Below, piece by piece: positions 5,522-10,711 of a stretch of DNA of 11,944 nucleotides. The notes beneath the pieces are model-generated. The model saw only the letters and a list, made by a program, of their open reading frames with translations, did not search any database and was not told the origin of the DNA. The translations under genes were made by a program, and so were the position numbers. Every line of letters begins with the position of its first letter. Positions within the stretch are counted from its first letter, which is position 1. Source of the DNA: Oscillospiraceae bacterium (GTDB taxonomy: Bacteria > Bacillota > Clostridia > Oscillospirales > Ruminococcaceae); contig JAFLUJ010000069.1 in the NCBI GenBank assembly GCA_022511485.1, forward strand, positions 1 through 11,944, given 5' to 3'.

Positions 5522-7468
5522 TTACTGTCCCAACTCCTCGGAGAGCATGACCCACTCGTCCTCGTATTCGGAGCAGAGCTTCTTCATATCCTCCAAAGCG
5601 GCGCATTTTTCCTGCATGAGCTGGTAGTCTCCGTAGACCTCCGGGTCGGCAAGCTGCTCCTGGATCTCTGCCATTTCTGCTTCAAGGCGTTCGATCTCCT
5701 TTTCAAGCTCCCTGACACGATTCCGTTTTTTAGCGTCAGCGGCACGCTGTTCCTTGGAGCGGTATGCTCTGACGTTTTTTTCTTCCGCTTCCTGCTTTGC
5801 TTTTTCCTGCTTCTGACGATCAATTATCTGCTGCTGGGCGGCTTCCTTTTCGCGCTTTACAGAGATATAGTCGTCAAAGTCTCCGTTATAGCTTTCGGTG
5901 TCGTTTTCAGTGATCTCAATTATACGGGTTGCAAGCTTGTTAAGGAGATAGCGGTCGTGGGAAACAAAAATAATAGTGCCGTCAAACTCGCAAAGTGCCT
6001 GTTCAAGAACCTCCTTGGTGTCGATGTCAAGATGGTTAGTAGGCTCGTCGAGAATGAGGACGTTTCCCCGTTCAAGCATCATAATGGCGAAGCAGAGCTT
6101 TGCACGCTCGCCGCCGCTTATAACTCCCACCTGCTTGAAGACGTTTTCTCCAACAAGGCGGACGCAGCCCAGCAGGGAGCGTATTTCTACGTCTTTCATG
6201 GTGCGGTATCTTGAATGTACCTCGTCCATAACGGTCTTGTTCATGTCAAGCTGAGCGTTTTCCTGATCGAAATAGGAGATCTTGACGTTCTTCGTCCATT
6301 CAATAATACCATGACTGCATGGAAGCTTCCGCTGGATAATTTTCAGAAGTGTGGATTTTCCTATGCCGTTTGAGCCGATGATACCAAGCTTTTCGCCCCG
6401 CTTTACCTCAAAGGAAAGGGAGTCCACAAGAGTTTTCCTGTCCGCTCCGGAGCCTACGGAAACATCTATATTTTTAACTGTCAGCAGATCAAATGGGGGA
6501 GTGATGTCATACTCGAACTTGATCTTGGCGCTTTTTTCGTAAATGACCGGCTTTTCAATTATCTCCATGGATTCCAGCTTTTTGATACGGCTTTTTGCCA
6601 TGTTTGATGTGGAAGCCCGGACAAGATTTCTGTCAACGAAGTCCTGAAGCTTGGCGATCTCCTCCTGCTGAGCTTCGTATTCTTTGAGCTGACGGGCGAC
6701 GTCCGCTTTCTTCTGCTCCGCAAATACGGAGTAGTTTCCCTTATAGCGTTTCAGAACGCCTCTTTCGATCTCGCAGGTGGAGGTGGTGAGCTTGTCCAGA
6801 AAATATCTGTCGTGGGAAACTATCAGCAGTGCGCCTTTGTAGTCCTGCAAGTATTCTTCAAGCCACATAATGGTGTTGAAATCCAGATGGTTGGTGGGCT
6901 CGTCCAGAATAAGCAGCTTTGGATTTTCCAGAAGCAGCTTGGCAAGGGCAAGTCTTGTTTTTTCCCCTCCGCTGAGAGTGGAGATAACTCTGTCGTAGGT
7001 CTCCTGTGGAAATCCCATACCGTTAAGGACCTTTGTGATGTTTACATTTATAAGGTATCCGTCGTTGGATTCAAAATAGGCGGTCTTCTGGGCGTACTCC
7101 GCAGCGATCTTTTCGTCGTGGGTCTTCGACATAAGAGCTTCAAGCTCCCGGAGACGTTCCGCAGTCTGCAATAGGTCTGAAAAGACAGAGCGCATTTCCT
7201 CAATGATGGTGCTTGAACGGTCAAGACCGCTGTTCTGCTCCAGAAAGCCAACGGTAACTCCCTTGGTGAGGGAGATCCTTGCAATGTTTGGTTCGGGCTG
7301 TGTCTCCGGTTCTTCCTGTCCCGTGATAATTTTAAGCAGTGTGGATTTTCCGCAGCCGTTTATTCCGATAAGGCCTATCCTGTCGTTGTCCTCAATGGTC
7401 AGAGCGACATTGTTAAGTACCTGATTTCCGTTATAGAATTTACTTATATTTTCAAGTGAGATTACCAT
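5522..7468 (-). CDS. ABC-F family ATPase (YdiF-like ribosome-associated factor)
   Basis: 648 residues, from ATG 7468 with AAAGGA 10 nt upstream. Two fused ATPase domains: Walker A GINGCGKS (35-42), signature LSGGE (165-169) and Walker B LLILDE (185-190) with PTNHLD; then GSNGIGKS (365-372), SGGE (451-454) and LILDE (471-475) with PTNHLD. The ~80-residue charged linker (240-325, with FVDRNLVRASTSNMAKSR) is the P-site tRNA-interaction motif of ABC-F proteins. No membrane segment is present, so this is not a transporter. Residues ~537-640 form a highly charged coiled-coil extension as in YdiF/Uup-type members. Such proteins enter the ribosomal E site to relieve stalling; some protect against antibiotics. 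Length and extension favour the housekeeping YdiF type, but a resistance role cannot be excluded. Single-gene unit with a consensus promoter and only a ~40-nt leader, so no leader-peptide attenuator of the kind seen before some resistance ABC-F genes. Confidence 0.95.
   Translation of the reverse strand: MVISLENISKFYNGNQVLNNVALTIEDNDRIGLIGINGCGKSTLLKIITGQEEPETQPEPNIARISLTKGVTVGFLEQNSGLDRSSTIIEEMRSVFSDLLQTAERLRELEALMSKTHDEKIAAEYAQKTAYFESNDGYLINVNITKVLNGMGFPQETYDRVISTLSGGEKTRLALAKLLLENPKLLILDEPTNHLDFNTIMWLEEYLQDYKGALLIVSHDRYFLDKLTTSTCEIERGVLKRYKGNYSVFAEQKKADVARQLKEYEAQQEEIAKLQDFVDRNLVRASTSNMAKSRIKKLESMEIIEKPVIYEKSAKIKFEYDITPPFDLLTVKNIDVSVGSGADRKTLVDSLSFEVKRGEKLGIIGSNGIGKSTLLKIIQRKLPCSHGIIEWTKNVKISYFDQENAQLDMNKTVMDEVHSRYRTMKDVEIRSLLGCVRLVGENVFKQVGVISGGERAKLCFAIMMLERGNVLILDEPTNHLDIDTKEVLEQALCEFDGTIIFVSHDRYLLNKLATRIIEITENDTESYNGDFDDYISVKREKEAAQQQIIDRQKQEKAKQEAEEKNVRAYRSKEQRAADAKKRNRVRELEKEIERLEAEMAEIQEQLADPEVYGDYQLMQEKCAALEDMKKLCSEYEDEWVMLSEELGQ
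5732..5781 (+). terminator. Possible radical SAM terminator inside the convergent ABC-F gene
   Basis: On the plus strand CGTCAG (5734-5739) pairs with CTGACG (5769-5774), with shorter inner helices possible (CGCT/AGCG), followed directly by seven T. It is ~215 nt after the radical SAM stop. There is no room for a terminator in the 3-nt gap between the genes. The inner part of the stem is imperfect, so this is tentative. Confidence 0.35.
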
Positions 7469-7513
7469 TTTAACGTATTCCTTTATGTTTATTTTTACAT
7501 AGCGATCATTTTA

Positions 7514-7542
7514 ATTATACGGTAAAGTACGGTATTTGTCAA
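7514..7542 (-). promoter_or_regulatory. Consensus sigma-A promoter of the ABC-F gene
   Basis: TTGACA (7542-7537), a 17-bp spacer and TATAAT (7519-7514): both hexamers are perfect. The predicted transcription start is near 7507, giving a ~40-nt leader. Confidence 0.92.
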
Positions 7543-7556
7543 GGCAGAGGAGGTTG

Positions 7557-7587
7557 AAAAAACACGGTGCCGATATGACACCGTGTT
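7557..7587 (-). terminator. Intrinsic terminator of the small-protein / unknown-gene unit
   Basis: A perfect 9-bp stem (AACACGGTG at 7561-7569 with CACCGTGTT at 7579-7587) encloses a 9-nt loop. On the minus strand it runs into six T at 7562-7557. It sits 15 nt after the stop of the unknown gene. Confidence 0.92.
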
Positions 7588-7602
7588 CTATCATGTTAAG
7601 TA

Positions 7603-8631
7603 TTATTTGAACTTGCTCCAGATATTTATAAGCATATCATTGCCGATCCTGATGCCGCCTTCTATTTCATTTACGTCAAACAAATCCATCATCTTGCCTA
7701 CGATCTCGGGTAAATCAGGGTGTACAGTGATTCTTGCATTAAATGAATTATACATTTTCCGCATAAACTCTTTTGAAACAGGTTCGTCAAGAATAGACTC
7801 CCTGTTCGTGATCCGATCATACTGATTTGCTGATTCGCTGCCAAAATAAGTGCCGGGGTTAGATACCGGATCAAGGAGATTGGTTATTCCTCCGTCTACA
7901 CCGCAAAGACGCATTTCATTGGTCATTTTAAGCAGGTCTCTTAAAGTCATTCCATCATAGTAATATTTATCAATTATCTTCTGTCGTACCTCGGAAGCTT
8001 TCAGACCCTTTCCGTACAATGCTTCTATTCTCGCCTTTTTTGCTGCCGCCGCACCTCCGCAGGCTTCATTTACCTCATCCTCAAATTGTGAGTAAATATG
8101 AAACTGCGTACCATATTCTGTAAAAGACGGATAATTAACAGCTCCGACATCAGTGAAATTTTCACCGTAACAGTATTTGTATTTTTCGTAAATAGCCATG
8201 TATTTTTCGGCGTTGCTCATTCCTGTGAGATCCATTTCTTCGGTGAGCTTGTCAAACTCACTTGCGTGAGTATAATCAACACATGATCTTCTGTAAAGAA
8301 GTGTAAGCTCAATAATTTTGTCCTGCTTAGGATCACCGGTCGGTTCAAAGAGATAATTACTCGCTTGTGCCCAATATGCCCTCAATTCTTCTTCGGTAAT
8401 TATCACCAGATCGTCACGGGGCTTGTTTTTAGGATCGTCAGCAGCTTCTTCCATCTGCTGCTTGATTTTTTCTGATAAATCAATTACCTCTGCGTTTTTC
8501 AAAGCTTCCTTAAATGTTCCGTACTCCGATGCACTGATATTTGATTTGTTATGTACCCCATTGATCCTGCCATTCTGCTCCACATTGTATACGGACGTTT
8601 TGGAAGTCACATTTGTTACATTATCAGCCAT
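7603..8631 (-). CDS. Protein of unknown function, second gene of a coupled pair
   Basis: 342 residues from ATG 8631, chosen because GGGAGG lies 8 nt upstream; a longer in-frame start has no such support. I do not recognise the family. There is no signal peptide and no hydrophobic segment long enough to cross a membrane, so it should be cytoplasmic or exported by a leaderless route. The first ~35 residues are rich in Asn, Ser, Thr and Val and look disordered. A charged helical part follows (EALKNAEVIDLSEKIKQQME), then a mixed region of aromatic and charged residues (YMAIYEKYKYCYGENF, IIDKYYYDGMTLRDLLKM) and an alanine cluster (GGAAAAKKARIEAL). Four Cys are scattered without a metal-site pattern. 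It follows the 42-residue small gene by 5 nt, its ribosome site overlaps that gene's end, and a strong terminator follows it. Codon use resembles the neighbours. Confidence 0.8.
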   Translation of the reverse strand: MADNVTNVTSKTSVYNVEQNGRINGVHNKSNISASEYGTFKEALKNAEVIDLSEKIKQQMEEAADDPKNKPRDDLVIITEEELRAYWAQASNYLFEPTGDPKQDKIIELTLLYRRSCVDYTHASEFDKLTEEMDLTGMSNAEKYMAIYEKYKYCYGENFTDVGAVNYPSFTEYGTQFHIYSQFEDEVNEACGGAAAAKKARIEALYGKGLKASEVRQKIIDKYYYDGMTLRDLLKMTNEMRLCGVDGGITNLLDPVSNPGTYFGSESANQYDRITNRESILDEPVSKEFMRKMYNSFNARITVHPDLPEIVGKMMDLFDVNEIEGGIRIGNDMLINIWSKFK

Positions 8632-8636
8632 TGATG

Positions 8637-8765
8637 TCACCTCCCGCACTTTGCTTCTTTTGCTGTCTGAGCTAAGGTGTCCATAAAGCTTGTGTCTCTT
8701 GTATCATTCTTCTTGTCATAGAGATATAACTGATGTGTGCTGTTTACAATTGAATTAATGTTCAT
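8637..8765 (-). CDS. Small protein of 42 residues, first gene of a coupled pair
   Basis: A short open frame read directly on the minus strand: ATG 8765, stop TGA at 8639-8637. An excellent ribosome site, AGGAAAGGA, precedes the ATG by ~8 nt, better than for many annotated genes here. The product starts MNINSIVNST and ends AKEAKCGR; it is hydrophilic, with one Cys and no membrane segment. It ends 5 nt before the downstream ATG, and GGGAGG of the downstream gene overlaps its last codons, so translation of the two is probably coupled. A short stretch, SFMDTLAQTAK, resembles TFKEALKNAE in the N-terminal part of the downstream protein, with small residue, Phe, acidic residue and Leu at the same spacing. 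No function is known to me. Partner, chaperone, antitoxin-like or regulatory leader roles are all open. Confidence 0.7.
   Translation of the reverse strand: MNINSIVNSTHQLYLYDKKNDTRDTSFMDTLAQTAKEAKCGR
8640..8645 (-). promoter_or_regulatory. Ribosome binding site of the unknown gene, inside the small gene's end
   Basis: GGGAGG 8 nt before ATG 8631. It overlaps the last two sense codons of the 42-codon gene and is followed by that gene's TGA. This supports ATG 8631 as the start and suggests translational coupling. Confidence 0.8.
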
Positions 8766-8766
8766 A

Positions 8767-8837
8767 ATAACGTTCCTTTCCTGAATTGAAATATTGTGTG
8801 CATAATTCTGAAAAGGCGGAACATTATTTCAGGAAAA
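8767..8837 (-). promoter_or_regulatory. Leader segment able to mask the small gene's ribosome site
   Basis: Two adjacent 10-nt blocks in the leader each complement sequence at the small gene's start. TTTTCCTGAA (8837-8828) pairs with TTCAGGAAAG (8785-8776), which holds the Shine-Dalgarno, with one G-U. ATAATGTTCC (8827-8818) pairs with GGAACGTTAT (8776-8767), the spacer before the ATG, with one G-U. The blocks are in the same order on both sides, so the two helices are either mutually exclusive or pseudoknotted. I infer control of translation initiation; nothing here identifies a ligand. Confidence 0.45.
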
Positions 8838-8928
8838 ACAGGCTTATGTATGTTGGCGCATACTTAAACCGGTTCGTCAAACGCATTGGCGTACGGTTGA
8901 CCTCCCTGTGCTGTAACAGATCCCTCAT
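8824..8928 (-). CDS. Possible 34-codon leader open reading frame
   Basis: ATG at 8928 opens 34 codons ending in TAA (8826-8824). The predicted product starts MRDLLQHREVNRT, is basic, and ends in SLFFLK. Counting 6 nt after the -10 box puts the transcription start on the A of this ATG, so it would be leaderless with no ribosome site. Its last codons and stop overlap the blocks proposed to mask the small gene's ribosome site, so ribosomes translating it would change that structure. It may equally be a by-product of a structured RNA element; I rate coding as less likely than not. Confidence 0.25.
   Translation of the reverse strand: MRDLLQHREVNRTPMRLTNRFKYAPTYISLFFLK
8847..8904 (-). ncRNA. GC-rich double-hairpin element in the 5' leader, identity unknown
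   Basis: In the minus-strand RNA, GTCAA ... TTGAC closes an inner ACGC-CAAT-GCGT hairpin with CCGT bulged on the 5' side. A link containing the palindrome AACCGGTT follows, then GTATG-CGCCAA-CATAC. Both hairpin loops carry CCAA next to CG. The element is clearly richer in GC than the surrounding AT-rich intergenic DNA and lies within the ~160-nt leader. It does not match a riboswitch class I can name. Confidence 0.35.
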
Positions 8929-8934
8929 GTGAAA

Positions 8935-8963
8935 ATTATATCATATCATGGAATAATTGTCAA
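8935..8963 (-). promoter_or_regulatory. Consensus extended -10 promoter of the small-protein / unknown-gene unit
   Basis: TTGACA (8963-8958), a 17-bp spacer and TATAAT (8940-8935), with TGA immediately before the -10 giving an extended -10. All twelve hexamer positions match consensus, so transcription should be strong and any control probably falls on the ~160-nt leader. Confidence 0.93.
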
Positions 8964-9028
8964 CTATTTAAGTGGATTTTTTCCCAAAAACGGCAGAAAA
9001 TAAATAAAAAATTTTCAGGGAACTTTAA

Positions 9029-9829
9029 ATGAAAAAGCATATTTTTATTATTTGTATAGTCTATGCCATCACTGCCTGTTATATTGCCTCGTATTTTTAT
9101 ATTGAATCCATTGCATATATCCCTCCGGCAAGTACAAGACAGGATATTTCAGCTGTGGCGGGAAAGTCTTCCGCAGAGCTTACCGATGAGGACTACGGCT
9201 TCATTTTTGAACAGACCGGTCTTGGGAAAGCGGCGGTGTCCGGACTGTCCGACCTCAGCCTTCTTTACGATTATCAGGAAAATTACTATTCTCAGAGGGA
9301 ATATGAATGTATAAAAAATTCTCCCATTTCCTTTGAGGAAAGAATAACAGGGAAACCGGTCAGGCTTGCTCCGCTGGAGGAGGGAGATATACTTGTTACC
9401 TCTTCTGCTCATGTTTTAAGCTGGAGGAACGGTCACGCTGCCATAGTGGTGGACGCTGACAGGGGAACTACTCTTGAAGCTGTTGTAATAGGAAAAAATT
9501 CCAAGACCCAGGATATTTCCAAATGGACAAGGTATCCGAATTTTGCTGTACTGCGGCTTAAATACGCAGACAAAAAGGAACGCGCTCAGATAGCGCGTTC
9601 TGCGATGGAAAATCTTTACAATATACCATATAATGTTCTTATAGGACTTTATCCCATGAAGTACAGCAAGCTGGGAAATGTATCCGGAACCCAGTGTGCT
9701 CACCTTATATGGGTCGCCTATGCGGCGTACGGATATGACATAGACAGCAGCAGGGGACTTATTGTTACTCCCCATGATATTTTGAAAAGCGACAGGTTTG
9801 AAATAGTACAGATATACGGAATGGGTTAA
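9029..9829 (+). CDS. Membrane-anchored permuted papain-fold (YiiX/NlpC-P60-like) protein
   Basis: 266 residues from ATG 9029 with CAGGGA 7 nt upstream. Residues 4-24 are a single hydrophobic segment after MKK, an uncleaved anchor or signal peptide, so the rest should be outside the membrane. The conserved part resembles circularly permuted NlpC/P60 (YiiX/YebB-type) proteins, where His comes before Cys. EEGDILVTSS leads to NGHAAIVVD with His136, TTLEA gives Glu150, and TQCAHLIWVAY gives the nucleophile Cys223, followed by VTPHDI. Members act as amidases or peptidases on cell-wall peptides or lipids; the substrate here is unknown. No clear sigma-A promoter is visible in the 65 bp between the opposite promoter at 8935-8963 and this start, and no terminator follows: its TAA shares TTAA with the stop of the convergent HD gene. 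Confidence 0.8.
   Translation: MKKHIFIICIVYAITACYIASYFYIESIAYIPPASTRQDISAVAGKSSAELTDEDYGFIFEQTGLGKAAVSGLSDLSLLYDYQENYYSQREYECIKNSPISFEERITGKPVRLAPLEEGDILVTSSAHVLSWRNGHAAIVVDADRGTTLEAVVIGKNSKTQDISKWTRYPNFAVLRLKYADKKERAQIARSAMENLYNIPYNVLIGLYPMKYSKLGNVSGTQCAHLIWVAYAAYGYDIDSSRGLIVTPHDILKSDRFEIVQIYGMG
9573..9600 (-). terminator. Likely HD-gene terminator inside the convergent peptidase-like gene
   Basis: A perfect 9-bp stem, GAACGCGCT (9578-9586) with AGCGCGTTC (9592-9600), encloses a 5-nt loop. On the minus strand it is followed by C and five T. It lies ~225 nt beyond the HD gene stop, within codons 184-191 of the oppositely oriented gene. On the plus strand it is followed by TGCG rather than T, so it should act only on minus-strand transcripts. 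Confidence 0.55.
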
Positions 9830-10494
9830 ATTACCTCGCTGCCGTTTATTTTCAGTCGAAATTTTATCCCGAGAAATTCGGCTGAGCGCTTGCATAACAG
9901 CATACGCTGTAGGAAAATTTCAAAATATTCCATAACAGAGGAGATATTGTTGTCAATGACAAGCTCAAGAATAAGAGAGGTCTTGTCAGGACTGAAAAAC
10001 AGCTTGGATTCAACAGCAGCGTAGTTTACTCTGTCGTGAATGTCGAAGGTGCGCATATCCGCATTTCTTACCCGGCTTCTGCGGACGTCGGTCTTATCCG
10101 CTATGATAAGAGCCGCAGATATTGCGTTAAGAGGCTGTGCAGTGGATTCGTCATGGTTTCCTATGGCTGAAATGATGGCACATATTTCCTCCGCAGGCAT
10201 ATTGAGATTGTCCAGCAGACGGAATGCCATTACCGCTCCGCTCTGGGCGTGGTCGATGCGGTTTACTACGTTTCCTATATCGTGGAGATATGCTGCTATC
10301 TTTCCGAGCTCTACTGTCCGGCTGTCATAGTTAAGGGTGGTAAGTATCATCTCGACGGTAAATGCTACCTTTTCTACATGGGCGAAGGAATGCTCGGTAT
10401 ATCCCTGAGCCTCCACAGCCGCGTCTGCATTTTTGATATATGTGTGTATATCCGGATTCTGGGTGATATATTTATATGTTACGATACTGCTCAT
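9826..10494 (-). CDS. HD-domain phosphohydrolase
   Basis: 222 residues from ATG 10494 with AAAGGA upstream. HD-superfamily metal ligands are present in order: His35/His39 (EHSFAHVEKV), His71-Asp72 in AAYLHDIGN, His82 (DHAQSG), His114 in IGNHDE, and Asp133 in IADKTDVRRSR. The extra His between the HD pair and the last Asp resembles HD-GYP/YqeK-type cytoplasmic phosphohydrolases that act on nucleotides or cyclic dinucleotides. The GYP motif itself is absent, so a c-di-GMP role is not supported. There is no membrane or signal segment. The C-terminal ~60 residues (SLILELVIDNNISSVMEYFEIFLQRM) look like a small alpha/beta dimerisation part. Single-gene unit with its own promoter, divergent from the FecR gene; its TAA overlaps the stop of the preceding plus-strand gene. 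Confidence 0.88.
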   Translation of the reverse strand: MSSIVTYKYITQNPDIHTYIKNADAAVEAQGYTEHSFAHVEKVAFTVEMILTTLNYDSRTVELGKIAAYLHDIGNVVNRIDHAQSGAVMAFRLLDNLNMPAEEICAIISAIGNHDESTAQPLNAISAALIIADKTDVRRSRVRNADMRTFDIHDRVNYAAVESKLFFSPDKTSLILELVIDNNISSVMEYFEIFLQRMLLCKRSAEFLGIKFRLKINGSEVI

Positions 10495-10532
10495 ATTATT
10501 GGTCCTTTCGGAAATTGGGATATGGTAAAATA

Positions 10533-10561
10533 ATTATAACACATTGTCCTGAAAACGTCAA
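10533..10561 (-). promoter_or_regulatory. Sigma-A promoter of the HD-domain gene
   Basis: TTGACG (10561-10556), a 17-bp spacer and TATAAT (10538-10533) with TGT before the -10 (extended -10). It is divergent from the FecR-gene promoter, with 34 bp between the -35 boxes. Confidence 0.9.
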
Positions 10562-10595
10562 TTGTGATATTTTGCTGAAAAGTGACAAAAAGTCT

Positions 10596-10624
10596 TTGAC
10601 AAACGGATCTATATATGATATAAT
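10596..10624 (+). promoter_or_regulatory. Consensus sigma-A promoter of the FecR-domain gene
   Basis: TTGACA (10596-10601), a 17-bp spacer and TATAAT (10619-10624) with TGA before the -10. Both hexamers are perfect. The predicted start is the A at 10631, giving a leader of ~80 nt. Confidence 0.92.
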
Positions 10625-10651
10625 ATGTTTAGTTGTCTGAAAAAATAAGTG

Positions 10652-10697
10652 CGGATAACAGGTATCCGTATCTTCGACCCGAACCCGAAAGGTAGAT
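10652..10697 (+). promoter_or_regulatory. Structured leader upstream of the FecR-domain gene
   Basis: Two consecutive hairpins: CGGATA-ACAGG-TATCCG (10652-10668, 6 bp), then ATCT + ACC pairing with GGT + AGAT (10670-10697, 7 bp with a TCG bulge and an 11-nt loop). The AAAGG that would serve as ribosome site (10688-10692) is partly in the second loop and stem, so folding could affect initiation. The segment is richer in GC than the DNA around it. I know no riboswitch class that it matches. Confidence 0.35.
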
Positions 10698-10711
10698 GTG
10701 CCTTGGAAAAT

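Noticed and set aside
5522..7468. ABC-F gene as a drug-induced antibiotic resistance gene
   Set aside because: The leader is only ~40 nt without an attenuator or leader peptide, and the architecture fits the housekeeping YdiF type better; resistance cannot be fully excluded by sequence alone.
8766..8928. Resemblance of GCACAGGG ... GACG in the leader to the cyclic-di-GMP-I riboswitch
   Set aside because: The conserved GACGCAAAGC core is absent and the loop of the first hairpin is CAAT instead of a GNRA tetraloop, so the class does not fit.
8868..8934. Second protein-like frame in the same leader, ending QGGQPYANAFDEPV
   Set aside because: It opens after a TAA and has no ATG, GTG or TTG before its stop, so it cannot be started here. 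It might be the remnant of a gene end or chance.
9578..9600. Same 9-bp hairpin as a plus-strand terminator or attenuator within the peptidase-like gene
   Set aside because: On the plus strand it is followed by TGCGATGG, not a T run; only the minus strand has the T tract.
10649..10711. Upstream GTG start extending the FecR-domain protein by 21 residues
   Set aside because: There is no ribosome site before the GTG, only ~18 nt of predicted leader, and the segment folds into two hairpins. It stays a minor possibility.
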